The notes: generated from the letters alone by a model not told the origin. Positions 11,742-23,449 are shown, numbered from the stretch's first letter. The stretch is 64,000 nucleotides of DNA from Ceratopteris richardii (GCA_020310875.1 CM035437.1:54858156-54922155), one strand, 5' to 3'. Numbers and translations: made by a program.

Positions 11742-12116
11742 CTATAGGCATAGCAAACTAGCAAAATTCAAATGACCAAAGCGTGCATGCCAAAGCTTTG
11801 CATCTGACAAAGCATGAGAATCATGTACGGCACATGCCAAAACATTTACAGATCTTTCATAGTCTATGAGCTTATACAGCCCACGACATAAAATGCGAGA
11901 AACAATAATGACATCGCGATTTGACAAATCATGAACTGTACATCTCTCATCAACAAATTTCACAACCAAGCCAATCTTGGCTAATGCAGAAACTAATAAC
12001 AGATTTTTCTTGATCCCTGGCACAAACAAAGCATCTGACAAAGTGAAAGAACTATCATCAACAATATTCAAAATGATCTTACCAACTCCCACAACAGGAT
12101 AGGAGGAGTTGTTGGC
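11742..12116 (-). pseudogene. Protease C-terminus and GAG-pre-integrase of copia 2
   Basis: DALFVPGIKKNLLLVSALAK is the conserved end of copia protease, and KLWHARFGHLNFASL is the GAG-pre-integrase motif. The frame joins directly to the D-S-G part at 28986-29103 once Element 2 and one acatg copy are removed. This proves the insertion point. Confidence 0.9.
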
Positions 12117-12121
12117 ACATG

Positions 12122-12813
12122 TGTTGGCAGCAGTCAGGGAACCGAAGGAGCCACAAGACGAAGAGAGTCAGAGCGAAGGGACAGCACAAGCAGACATGGC
12201 AGTCAAAGAAGATCTGGCAAGTAGGCCATCTAATTTTTCAGACATCAAGGAGTTGAGCACACGAGAAGACAGAGCAAGTAGGGAGCTCAAAGGTATGTAT
12301 GACAAATCAATAGAGGAAATCCCTACACAAATAGTGATTTTCATCACTAAAAACCATTGTAAATATCATTTCGTATTTTTGTAGCTCCATTTTGTGCAAG
12401 CCAAGGAGTCCTTGAGCTTGAGGAGCTTTAGAAGTATCTACCTGCCAATTTTCATATTTTTTAGATCTCGTTTGAGCCCTCTAATAAGCCCTGGAACCTA
12501 ATTTTTAACTAGGCCGGACACTAGGTTTGAGCAGGGCCAAAGCTAGTGAAAAACTATAAAAGGAGCTAGAGAGCTCATTTTTGAGGTTAGATTGTAATTG
12601 AAATGAACTTGTAAGAGCTTTTTGAAAGTAATCAAAAGAACTCCATTGCTTCTCACTCTTTGTCTTGCCGTGTGTGCGTGTGTGTGTAGGTGTGTGCATG
12701 TTTGTGTGCTTCTCACTCACGCACTTGTGCCTCCACTTGCTCGAGGTCTTCATACCATCCTCACGTCTTCCCGGATTGACATTAAAGGAGGTGCTACTCA
12801 TCACTGAGCTACA
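12122..12813 (+). repeat. 5' LTR of Element 2
   Basis: Begins TGTTGGCAGCAG and ends GAGCTACA. The first 263 bases are the same sequence that encodes the end of the third ORF in the 3' LTR, so the 90-codon reading here (12109-12384) is not a separate gene. Confidence 0.97.
12555..12562 (+). promoter_or_regulatory. TATA box in 5' LTR of Element 2
   Basis: TATAAAAG lies about 433 bp into the LTR and is preserved in the 3' LTR at 28720-28727. It probably sets the start of the genomic RNA. Confidence 0.65.
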
Positions 12814-12821
12814 CCAAATTT

Positions 12822-12845
12822 TGGCACCGTTGCCGGGGATCGAGC
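12822..12845 (+). other. Primer-binding site, tRNA-Asp type
   Basis: TGGCACCGTTGCCGGGGATC begins eight bases after the LTR. It matches the 3' end complement of plant tRNA-Asp except for one base near the start. Confidence 0.88.
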
Positions 12846-14733
12846 TTTGAGGACGAGCGTGTGATGGTAAGACGTAGATTGGAGACGTTGGCATTGTAGG
12901 TAATTTCTTTACTTTTCCTATTTTTCTCTTTCTTACCTTACCACCATCATCACCATCTCCCACCTCCATTTCCATCATCGCGGAAATTTCAGTTTTTTTA
13001 TCATATCACCTTCTCCACCTCATTTCCCTCATTTCACTTGTGAGAGAGAGCGAGAGAGCGAAATTGTGTGTGCTGTTGTTGCATGTTTTTTGAGCTGTAT
13101 TGCAGGTACAGGCCGCATCATCGTCCCCAGCACTCTGCGCAGGTACGGAATTCGAAGTAACTGTCTGTGTGTCGCCGACCTCTGTCAATCGCGACCGACA
13201 GAAAAAATGCTCAAATTGCCAAACAAAGTGCAAAACCATGATCTACAGGCCTAGAGCTTCCCAAAAATGTGCTTAGAATTTTGAAACTCCTCAGATTTCT
13301 GTCAATCGCGATCGCTCTATCAATCGCGATCGACAAACCACGACGGACAGACCTGTCAATCGCGATCGACCAGTCAATCGCGATCGACAGCCCACGACGG
13401 CTCTATCAATCGCGACCGACAGAGTCAACGACCGATTGACCACGATCGACAGACCATACGCGTGACACGTGTCAATCGCGATCGAGCCATCAATCTCGAT
13501 CGACTCATCAATCGCGACTGACAGCCCACGACGGCTCTGTCAATCGCGATCGACACAGTCAACGATTGTTTGACCACGACGGACAGGCCCTCGCGACCGA
13601 CCTGTCAATCGTGATCGACACATCAATCGCGATCGACACATCAATCGCGATCGACAGAGTCAACGACCCTTTGACCACGATTGACTGAATTTTCGGCCAC
13701 GTGTCAATCGTGACTGACCAGTCAATCGCGACTGACAGCCACGACGGACCTGTCAATCGCGATCGACACGTCGATCGCGACTGACCTGTCAATCGTGACC
13801 GACAGACTTTGCGAACACGTTAGAAGGGCAAATTAGGTCAAATTTTTAAGGCAAAAATAATGGTCTAAATTTTGGCCAAGTGTGGGACAAACACTAGGGT
13901 GTAGTATTGCATTACGAGGGCATGACCCAAGTAACTCGAGAATTCCTGTTTGCCTGTTAACCTAGTTTAATCCTGTTTTAGCCCCAAAACCCTGAACTGG
14001 CATAACTTTCTCATACGAAATCCGTTTGCCGTGATTTTTGTTTTGTTGGAAAGCTCGCGGGGAGTACAACAAAAGCATCCACTGGTTATAGTTAAATTAA
14101 GATCAGGAATATTAGACAGGGTATTTTGAAGTAGACCATACCCAGGGGGAACAAAATTCAGGGATCTCTAGAGTTGTGTCCAAAAAGTCATAGGGCAAAT
14201 TGGTGAAGTGTTACATGAATGAAAATGATTGGTTCTGTCTTTTGAATTTAAGTCTTGAGCTAACGGTGGGCCTTTTACAGGTCCTTTGAGAGCATCGAAG
14301 GGTACGCAAAGCAAGAGTAAGTGCAGGCTTGGGAACGCGCGTCCTGGGCACACCAGGGCAACAACACAAGGAAAGGAACTCAAGGTTGGAAAACCCGCAA
14401 CACCCTCTGTCAATTCTTAGTTTAGGCTAAGTGCGGGTAGTGTTAGAAGTAATTCCAGGCAACGATAGGCACGAGATAAATCAAAGACTATCTAAGAAAT
14501 CAAGTTCAAGTCAAGAGATAACCTGTGGGTGTGAACGACAACCTTAAAAGGAAAGAACCTAACGTGAAACGACCAAACTAAAGTGTGAAATGAAGCTCAA
14601 GTATTCCTAACGACGTGATATCAGACAAGAGTATAAACACGATAATCAACATAAAAAGGGGATTAAGTAATTGATGCAAAGAACTCAGAAACGTGGTTGT
14701 ACCTGGGAAAAATTGGGTTAATCAGTTAGGCAT
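12846..14733 (+). other. Long untranslated leader of Element 2
   Basis: 1.9 kb between PBS and the gag start. I see no supported gene. It contains pyrimidine-rich sequence at 12900-13050 and the ATCGCGAT array described separately. Unremarkable sequence follows at 13810-14733. Confidence 0.8.
13184..13803 (+). repeat. Array of about 18 copies of TCAATCGCGATCGAC
   Basis: Degenerate 15-bp units (variants in the last bases: atcgac, accgac, actgac) spaced 17-18, about 32 or about 66 bp apart. They are interleaved with a second short motif, CACGACGG. The core ATCGCGAT is a perfect palindrome and each unit carries two or three CpGs. Element 3 has an array with the same core at the same place. Confidence 0.93.
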
Positions 14734-17138
14734 ATGAACCTTAGATCAGGACGACATCTAGTAAGAGATAGACAAAGCCTTAGGTCTTCAGAGGCTAGTG
14801 TCAATCATACTGCGAGGTCTTGGGCCCAACAGTTGAGTCACCACTCGCATTACCCTAGCTCTGATACCAGTGAATCAGAGATGTCTCAAGGCATGGACAG
14901 ACCTACGGGAAGTTCAGGAGTGCCATACTTGCACAGGGTAGAAGGCCCATACAAAACGCAGTTGGAATACCTTAGGACCAACCGATTAGGTGCCAGCATC
15001 TATGAGGACGGCCTAGGAAGATCCGTGGTACAGATTAAGAATCTTGATCAATCCATTGGACTAGAGCGCCCAGCTGTCAAGTTTGAAAACGGAGCATACT
15101 TGGACAAAGAAAGAACCATATACGTAGTCACCAGTCACCCAGATAGGACGGACGAATTTGGAAATGTGATCTCAGAAGCAGACTTAGGGGACCTAGAGCA
15201 AGGAAACATGGGTACAGAACCTAGAACCCCTCGAGGCAAATCGGTTCTCACTAGAATTATCACACCAGAGTGGATTCCCCAGGATAATAAGAGCATAGAT
15301 TTGCTCCTCAACCGAGAAACTAACGAAGCCTTTTGGAGGTATAAATCTGATCAGCCAACTGATATAGGAACAATCATGATCTATGAGTTTAAGGATCCTG
15401 ATAGCCCAGGCAGAGTGACCTACCTAGATCACGCCTCAGAGAGGATCTTTGTGGTCACGGAAAATGATAGGCATGCTTACACTTGGAAGGGTGAATTCGT
15501 TTTCCCCCAACCAAGATCGAACGTGTCCTTTGGCCTCCCAGGTGCTGGAACATCCCAAGCTCATGGAGCCCAGAGAGACAGACATAGAGATAGGCCGGAG
15601 GTGAGCTTTGCCAACTCAGGGGGCAGAGAAAGAACGAGAATGGAAACGAATAGAGTGGAACCTGAGATGCTTAGAGCTCACAGGAATCAAAGAAATGCAG
15701 ATGAATTCCCTCTACCACGACCTAGAGAGCACACAAGAACTTTGAGACCGACTCAACTAGTTAAGTCCATGAAGAACTACTTCGATGGCACTGGAGATCC
15801 ATACGATCATGTGGCTGAGTTTAGGCAAGTCTTGAGAGCTGAACAAGTGGAGGATCTATTCACATAGTACAATGCCTTTGGTCTAACCCTTAGGAACACT
15901 GCCCTGACATGGTTCCAACCATTAAATGAGAGGCAGTTCAGGTGCATAGACCAACTCTTAGAGGCTTTCATTATTGAATTCTCTAAGAGTGGCATAAGAC
16001 ATAATACCTCCTCACTGATTCACAGCTTCAAGCAAACCCCTCAAGAAACCGTGAGACTTGCAGGAAGAAGATTTAGGCAATACTTAGAAAGATGCCCTGT
16101 TTCGGAGCTACCCACACCAGCTAAGCAAGTGGCTTTATTCTTGGATGGATTGCTAAGTACCAAATTGAGATCTTATGTGTACTTGAAGGACCCTAGGACA
16201 ATAGAAGATTGTGTACGCATGTGCATTGATATTGAGGATAACCTAGGGGAAGAGTTAGAGCTTTCCAAGATATACAAAGATTCGGATAATGCCTCTAACC
16301 TCTCTTCCACGCAATCCACTTCAATCGAGGAACTTGCAGAGAAAGTAGCTCAGAAATTAGGTGTAACTAGCAAACAAATCCCAAGGTTTGCCCCTGTGAA
16401 AAGGTGCTATACTTGTGGTGGCGACCACATGGCAAACGTATGTCCCATTATGGCTCAGCCCCAAGTAAATCCTAGTAGCCAGTACTGCACCATAGAACAG
16501 AGGTACACCAATCACACCGCGCAAGATTGCCCATACAACAAGCAGGCGGTTAGGCAACCGTACCCTCAGCCATACCCTCAGCAGGGAAGATACCAGAACC
16601 CGTACCCTCCACAACCATATGGCAGGCCACAACAACCTTATCAGCAACCATACCAAAACCAACAAAGGCCTCAACCTGTGTTAGCGCAACAACCCCCTGC
16701 CCCAGCTAATGCGATCCCAGTAAAATATGCAGCAGCAGAAGAAAACCTGAATAGAGCTATAGTCCCTGTAACCCCACTGCTTTCCGAAAGTGACCCCAGT
16801 GACCATAGCTTTGATTCTACACATGTCGATAGTCCCCATGCCTACTACATGCAATCTCCTGAACATGGTGAGTCTTACTATAGTGAAGAGCCAAATGAAC
16901 CTAGTTGGGAGTTAGATTACACAAACGTCATGTATACAAATCCCAACCCTAGGCCTCAACCTAAGCAAGTAAGACCTCCATTCCCAAGAGGACTGTGCTA
17001 CAGATGTCAGGGAGATCACCTCATTCGTGATTGTCCCTTACCTCCACTCACACAACCCCAGTCAATAACAATTCAGGGCTTTTGCCAAGAATGTGGAAAG
17101 GAGCATCTTTTATGAGATTGCCCTAAGAATCCTAATAA
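14734..17138 (+). other. Gag region of Element 2
   Basis: The N-terminal 380 codons are basic and family-specific. A retrotransposon Gag core follows (TALTWFQPLNERQF about 15898, then ETVRLAGRRFRQYLERCP and KQVALFLDGLLSTKLRSYVY). Next comes a Pro/Gln/Tyr-rich stretch with repeated PYPQ/PYQQ (about 16555-16680). Three zinc knuckles (about 16405-16443, 16996-17034 and 17086-17124) have spacing CX2CX3HX4C, one residue shorter than the usual CX2CX4HX4C. A fourth cysteine/histidine cluster (16486-16529) is degenerate. Stops at 15865 and 17113 lie inside; the second falls within the last knuckle. Confidence 0.85.
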
Positions 17139-17139
17139 T

Positions 17140-18555
17140 ATGCCAAAAATCACTCCTATTAATGTAATCGGGTTGGTGGTAGACTCCACAGGAAGTGTGA
17201 CATCCACCGCACCAGTACAGGTAGTGACTAGAGCTCAGGCATTGCAGCAGAACCAAGCGGTAAACCAGGATAGGAACCCAGAGGCTAGTGAAACCGAGAG
17301 CATGACAAAGAAAAGGACTAGAGCGTGGAAAGACAGTCGGGAAAGAATGAAAAGACAATGGGCTAAAAAGATGAGTGAACTTGAGGAAAGCATAAGAGAA
17401 ACCAAAGCCAGGATAACTGAACTCACATCTCAAACTCCCTCTCACACTACCTCACCACCACCATTCCCATCGCCATCCAATCCGCCACCTTCCAACCCAC
17501 CTCATACGATTCCACCACCCCCTAGAGTAGGATCAGTATTAGCTGATCCCACTCCGGAAGACATAGACATGACGCTTAAAGCATATCAGGCCACAATCCA
17601 AGAAGGGCCAAATGTCACGGATCATGACAAGTGCTACCCTAGAGCTGACCTAGAGATAGAAAGAACCAAGCTTTGCACGAAAATGGTCGCATTGGCTCAG
17701 ACTATGTTTGAAGCCAGTCGCCTTTTCAATTACTCGGGCTCAGCCAAGACGCAATTACACTTGGATGGACTTCTAGAGAAGTTAGAGGGCATAATTGCAA
17801 GACCGGCCAAGGAAGAAAAAAATCAAGAAAGAGATAACGCAAGCAAAAACATGACCCATCCCCCACCGAAAGCTTATGTGCCCAATTCCACTGAACCAGA
17901 CAACCCCCCCTCCCTAGAAAGAATAGAGAATCTAATGGCACAATCACAAAAGGAAATCGCCCCTCAACACCATGACAAGGCTAGTGAAAGAGCAGGTCTT
18001 CCTACCCGGAAAGCCTATGTGCCTGAGGCCTATGTGCCTAACTCTACGGAGCCAGACACATCTTCTTCTATGAATCGGTTCACACCAGAATTCCTACACG
18101 AGATTCAAGAAGACAAATGGGCTAAAGAGAGTGAAGTCCCTCCTCCTATTGAACTTGTGGATGATGCACATGACCAATTCCCACAAGATATCCCATCCAT
18201 TTATGGGGAGCAAGAGAGCACCCAATCTCAAGAAAGATTAGACTTCGAGTCTAATTCTTTACAAGAACTACCCCATTTCACAGGCCCATGGGAAGCAAAG
18301 TCCACCTGTATGAGAGCACCTACAGTCATGGTAAGAAACGAAGATTCAATCATACCTAGGAACACAGAGGTAGTGAAGAACACCAAAGTGCAGTGCAATC
18401 TCACTTTGGAAGAGCTGCTTAGGGTTAGACCAGAAGTGTGGAAACATGTAGCCAATCAAGTGCCCGAGATAGCAAAACCTCGTTCCCAGGTAGGATCACA
18501 TAGGACAGTGCCAGAGATACCCTTGGATAAGATAGGAGATATGTGTGAAGGTGAA
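17140..18555 (+). other. Gag-protease linker of Element 2
   Basis: An open, family-specific segment of 470 codons. It has a basic coiled-coil-like stretch (KKRTRAWKDSRERMKRQW, from about 17308), a proline-rich stretch (17440-17525) and two near-repeats of KAYVPNSTEP (about 17869 and 18026). It corresponds to 35412-36560 in Element 3. No enzymatic motif is visible. Confidence 0.6.
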
Positions 18556-18906
18556 GAAGGGAACACCTATCTTCCCATTACCTACCAGGAGTACACCACC
18601 AAGGCAATTTTGGACTCAGGCGCAGGAGTTGCAATTGCCACCACTTCCCTATGGAAGCGTTGGGGCAAGCCAGCACTCAGGCCAACGAGAATGAAATTGC
18701 AGATGGCCGATGGTCATATTGAGAGACCTTTAGGATTGCTAGAAGGAATAACTCTCACCACCTGTGGTGTCGAGTTCGAGCATACCTTTGCTATATGTGA
18801 TTTTAGAAAGAACCACGCCTATGAAATGATCTTGGGGCGACCCTTTATGCGACAGTTGCAAGTGGTACAGGATTGGGAAACCAATTCTTTGTACCTGCAG
18901 CACTTA
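18556..18906 (+). other. Protease 1 (retropepsin-like) of Element 2
   Basis: K-A-I-L-D-S-G-A-G-V-A at 18601-18633 with the catalytic Asp codon at 18613-18615. MILGRPFMRQLQVVQDW (18826-18876) supplies the ILG motif 72 residues later. This is the normal position, upstream of RT. Expected role: cutting Gag-Pol in the particle. Confidence 0.85.
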
Positions 18907-19739
18907 GGTGTTACGACCAAAGTCAATCTCAAGGATTACTCTCATAGAGATGTCCCTCCTATCCAATGGAACCCCATCCATAGAGCCAAAGATGATACGG
19001 AATCGGTGCATTCCATAGGATCAGGATCCTCATGGATGCATGAAGACACTCACTTATGGATGTGCAAAGTAGCAGTAGAGGAAGAGAAGAGAGAAAAAGC
19101 CAGAGAGGTAGGTGCAAAAGAAGACCATAGATCAATTCAAGACCCAGCCTATGCACCTGTAGTCTTTCCTGATGAGGAATTTGAACCCCATGGCTGGGCA
19201 GAAATCCTAGCAACAATGGATGTAGCCATCAATGAAGAACAATGGACACCCCACTGTGATGAGGATGGCTATGACATTTCAATCTTCTCCATAGAGCCAA
19301 TCATGGGAGAGGCAGTTCTAGAAGAATGCGAACCTAGCCCTGATGCATTTGAGGATGCAAGTGACTCCGATCTAGAGTCAATCATTATGGACCCACCTTT
19401 TGCATCAGATGAAGAATACTTCCATGAAGTAGAATTTCAACCCCAGAGGCATGGAGAGCTTACAAACGATGTAAGATTAGCCACACATGTGACCCCGAAG
19501 GAAGAAGGAAAGAAACGAAAGAAGAAAGAAGTCTCACCAGAAGAGGAAGAATCCTTGTTTGAAGTCCCAGAAAATTTTAAGAAGTATGAGATAGACGACA
19601 GGAGAGTCATGATAAGAATGCCTAAACGAGAGGCACAATCAGGAGAGGCCTATGATAACAAAGAAACCACCAAGAAAATAGTAGTGGCCCTAGAAGAAGG
19701 ACAGGAGAGATGCACGTACATAGGCCATGACCTAACAGA

Positions 19740-20500
19740 GGAAGAAGAGCATGCATTAATAGCCTTGCTAAGAGAATACAGAGATGTATTCGCTTGGAGT
19801 TACAAGGATTTGAAAGGTGTTGACCCGGACATATGCTCACACACCATCCCCATGACCTCAGATGCTAAACCCTCTAAGCAAAAGCCTTATACATATAATG
19901 ATAATTACGCTGCTAAGATTAAAGAGGAGATAGATAGACTGGTTGAAGCTGGATTTATCTATGAAATTGAGCACACTAAGTGGGTATCCCCCATCGTAGT
20001 GGTGCCCAAGAAGAATGGCAAGCTGCGTGTGTGCATTAACTTGAAGAAGGTCAATGCAGCCACAATTCGATATAACTATCTGCTTCCCATCACAGAACAT
20101 CTCTTAGAAAGAGTGGCAGGCAAGGAAGTATACAGCTTCCTTGATGGATTTTCGGGTTACAATCAAGTAGCCATAGCTCCAGAGGATCAGCATAAGACAA
20201 CCTTTGCCACAGAATGGGGCATTTTTGCTTTTAGAGTAATGCCATTTGGGCTTACCAACGCACCAGCTACCTTCTAGAGACTAATGTGCCATGTGTTTAA
20301 GGAGTTCCTGAGGAAGAACTTAGAAGTCTATGTTGATGACCTTTGTGCTCATTCCAACATTAGACAAACCCATATTCCTGAACTCAGACAAATCTTTGAC
20401 AAATGTAGAGAATATCAAGTGTGCCTAAACCCAGAAAAGTGTGTCTTTATGGTCAGGCAAGGCAAAATTCTAGGGCACATTGTGTCAAAGAATGGCATAT
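19740..20500 (+). other. Reverse transcriptase domain of Element 2
   Basis: Conserved blocks: FAWSYKDLKGVDPDI, WVSPIVVVPKKNGKLRVCI, SFLDGFSGYNQVAIAPED, FAFRVMPFGLTNAPATF, YVDD (20329-20340) and LGHIVSKNGI. The nonsense codon 20275-20277 falls between the FGLTNAP block and YVDD. Confidence 0.93.
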
Positions 20501-20619
20501 CTACTGACGAAGAGAAAGTGAGAGCCATAGCAGAACTACCTAGGCCAAGGAATGTCAAGGAACTACAAGCTTTCATGGGGCATTGTGGTTACTATCGCCG
20601 GTTCATTCACATGTATGCT

Positions 20620-21135
20620 ATCATTGCAAAGCCCATGTACGGACTTCTGACCAACTTTGAGTGGACTGAGGAATGTGAGAAATCCTTCAATGAGCTTAAA
20701 CGGCGATTATGTTCAGCACCAATCTTGACCACACCAGATTGGAATAAGACATTCCATGTTCACGTGGATGCATCCAATTATGCTATTGGGTGTGTGCTTG
20801 CTCAACCTACTGGTGAAGGTCATACGGATCGTCCAATTGCCTATGCTAGTAGACAATTGAATGCAGTTGAACGAAATTATACAACCACCGAACGAGAAGG
20901 ATTAGGCATGGTGTATGCGGTTAAAAAGTTTAGACATTATTTGCTTGCAAATAAGTTTAAATTTTTTACTGACCACCAAGCATTGTTATATCTAGTGAAC
21001 AAGCCATGTAATACAGGAAGATTAGTAAGATGGTTTCTCTTACTAATGGAATATGATTTTGAGGTAGTGGTGAGAAAAGGGAGGACTCATTTGAGAGCAG
21101 ATCATCTCTCTAGGCTCACATCTGGAGAAGCCCCA
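20620..21135 (+). other. RNase H domain of Element 2
   Basis: FHVHVDASNYAIGCVLAQ, RPIAYASRQLNAVERNYTTTEREGL, FFTDHQALLYLVNK and DHLSRLTSGEAP are standard gypsy RNase H blocks with the D, E, D carboxylates present. I see no second, archaeal-type RNase H such as some Tat elements carry. Confidence 0.88.
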
Positions 21136-21183
21136 CAAGGAGTATCAGATGATCTTCCTGATGCTTACTTGTTTAATTTGGAA

Positions 21184-21555
21184 GTGGTGCCGCAGTGGGC
21201 TAAGCCATTGGTACCAGTATTGACATACGGGCCTAACCATCCAGTAGTAAACACACAAGATAGAGAGGTAGTAAAAGCCCAAAAGTACCACATCATGGCA
21301 GGAAGCATGTACAAGCACACGGATCAAGGAATCTTGGCTTGTTGTGTGGAAGAGGATGAGTACAATAAATGGTTGCATTTAGCACATGTAGGTGCGTTAG
21401 AGCAACACTACTCAAAGCAACGAACCTTACAGACACTAAGGAGACTCGGAGTACATTGGCCAACTATGGAAGCTGATGTCCAAAAATTGTGCAAGGAATG
21501 CCCAATCTGTTGCACTAAACCACCTGTGGAACATGCCACTCTTTATCAAGTGTCC
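21184..21555 (+). other. Integrase zinc-binding module, copy 1 (extra copy)
   Basis: Begins QWAKPLVPVL, continues IMAGSMYK, then HX6HX30CX2C: His codons at 21385 and 21406, Cys codons at 21499 and 21508. WP (LGVHWPTMEAD) lies between, as in true H2C2 domains. It is followed at once by a second module of the same architecture 124 codons on. Element 3 preserves all four ligands. It is likely a tandem duplication; whether it still binds zinc is unknown. Confidence 0.8.
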
Positions 21556-21912
21556 ATAGTGCCAGATTGGAGCGAACCACTAGTATCCTTCCTGAGGATG
21601 AAAACATTCCCTCCAGACATGACTCTGGCTAGGAAAAGGAGTTTAGAACAAGAAGCCCAGGATTACTCACTCATTGGTGATAATCTATACGAGCATGGTA
21701 AAGATGGTTACCTGAGAGTGTGTGTCCATGAAAGTGAATATCTTAAGATCTTGGAAACTGCTCACCAAGGTGTAGCAGGAGGACACTTTGGACCAGATCG
21801 GGTGATCAAGGCAATACTATTTGCGGGCTTCTGATGGCCGACCCTTCACATGGATGCACATACCTATGTGAAACGATGTGATGTCTGTCAGAGAACTCAG
21901 TATCCTATACGT
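21556..21912 (+). other. Integrase zinc-binding module, copy 2
   Basis: Begins DWSEPLVSFL, continues LIGDNLYE, then HX6HX30CX2C: His at 21763 and 21784, Cys at 21877 and 21886 (CDVCQRTQ). WPTLHMDAH lies between. This copy directly precedes the catalytic core, as usual for gypsy. TGA 21832-21834 replaces the first W of the G-F-W-W-P motif. Confidence 0.92.
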
Positions 21913-21949
21913 AAAGATGAGATGCCACTGAAACCTATGATGGGTGGAC

Positions 21950-22815
21950 GTGCATTCTCTAAGTGGGGAATAGACTTCGTAGGTCCTATTAATCCCCCAG
22001 CTAAGGGTTCCCATGCAGAATATATCATTGTTGTGACAGACTATCTAACAAAGTGGGTAGAGGTAAAAGCCACAACGAAGAATGATGCTCAAACAACTGC
22101 TAAATTCTTGTTTGAAAATGTATTCACTAGATACGGGCTACCTATAGAGCTAGTTAGTGATAGAGGCACTCACTTCTTGAATGAAGTGATTGAAAATCTG
22201 CTCCAAGAATTCTTGGTAATACATAAGAAGTCTGCCCCCTATCACCCTCAAGCGAATGGCCAGGCTGAGAGCACCAACAAGATCTTATGCAATGTATTGA
22301 TGAAATTAGTGAACAATAAACGCTCTGACTGGGACAAACAGCTACACCATGCTGTTTGGGCATACCGAGTCGCCTACAAAACGGTACTCCAAGCCACCCC
22401 CTTTCAGATGGTATTTGGCCAAAACGTCGTGCTACCTTTGGACTTCTTAATACCTACATTAAAAGTAGCACAAGAGCACGAATGGACGGGTCATGAACTC
22501 TCCTCAAGACTTTTTGACCTTGAACGATTAGGAGAAACAAGACTGAGAGCAGCTGTAGGGATATATGCAGCTAAGAAAAGACAGAAGGCCTACTTTGATG
22601 CCCACGTTAAGGATAAAGGTTTAAAGGCAGGCGACTTAGTTTTAGTCTACACATTGAAGCAACATGCGAGGAAACTGGAGAAGAGAGGCTATGGACCCAT
22701 GATCATTAACAGAATCTCAACAAGCGGAGCAGTGCAACTAGCCACATTAGAAGGCGATGTTCTCCCAAGTTATATCAGCGGATGCAGAGTTAAGTTGTAT
22801 CAGGAACCTCTCACA
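21950..22815 (+). other. Integrase core and GPY/F module of Element 2
   Basis: WGIDFVGPINPP, SDRGTHF and GQAESTNK supply D, D, E (codons near 21970, 22159 and 22264). The C-terminal module reads KLEKRGYGPMIINR...LPSYISGCRVKLY, a GPY/F-type fold (22675-22800). No chromodomain is recognisable. A highly charged K/E/R helix (about 22845-22950) follows and leads into protease 2. Confidence 0.92.
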
Positions 22816-23028
22816 GAGGAAATGCTAAGTCGACTCAATACTGCTAAGAAACGCAAAGAGGAAGAGAAGCGAATTCGAGAAGAAGCTCAAGCAGAAGCCC
22901 TAGAGCGCATACGGAGAATGAAATTAAGAAGACAAGGTAGAGAGCACCCTAGGCAAGAGGCATATGCAGATCAAGGATATGGCGTGGCTATGTGTGAAGT
23001 TTCAGGTGTTAGCTCACATAGGATAAGT

Positions 23029-23400
23029 GATCGACGTCCTTTCATAACCTTAGATATAGGACAAGGAAAGAGTGCAAGGACGGTAAGAGCCTTGATTGAC
23101 TCAGGTGCGGCCACTAGTGCTGTTAAATTGTCTTACTGTCAAGAGTTGCAATTAACTGTCAATTCTATGGAAGCATATCTCATAGGATTGGGAGGCGTGG
23201 AAACCCCTTGCTTGGGCGAGGTGGAACTTCCCCTCTATATTCATGATGAGGCAATGACAGTTAAAGCACTAGTATGTCAAGATGAGGACCTCACGGAACC
23301 CCTTGTCTTGGGTGAAGACTGGATCTATGACCAAGCCGTCAACTTAAACCTAAGAAGTGGACTTCTTCAGGTATGGGTGAATCAAACTAGAATTACAATT
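23029..23400 (+). other. Protease 2: second retropepsin-like domain, after integrase
   Basis: RRPFITLDI, then R-A-L-I-D-S-G-A-A-T-S with the catalytic Asp codon at 23098-23100. A glycine-rich flap-side segment (YLIGLGGVE, about 23176-23202) follows, then EPLVLGEDW (23296-23322), the ILG-type motif, 68 residues after the Asp (72 in protease 1). All hallmarks of a retropepsin are present, but the position, 3' of integrase, is not the standard one. Element 3 has the same domain at the same place (31440-31920). The activity is inferred. Confidence 0.82.
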
Positions 23401-23449
23401 GAGTTAAATAATGGAGCACTCAAGGAACTAGAAAAGACACGGACTCCTG

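Noticed and set aside
12109..12384. 91-codon ORF
   Set aside because: It is the 5' LTR copy of the end of the third ORF of Element 2, without the rest of the gene.
13184..13803. Regularly spaced 15-bp repeats that look a little like a CRISPR array
   Set aside because: Units are degenerate and spacers are 2-50 bp and themselves repetitive. The context is a plant retrotransposon leader.
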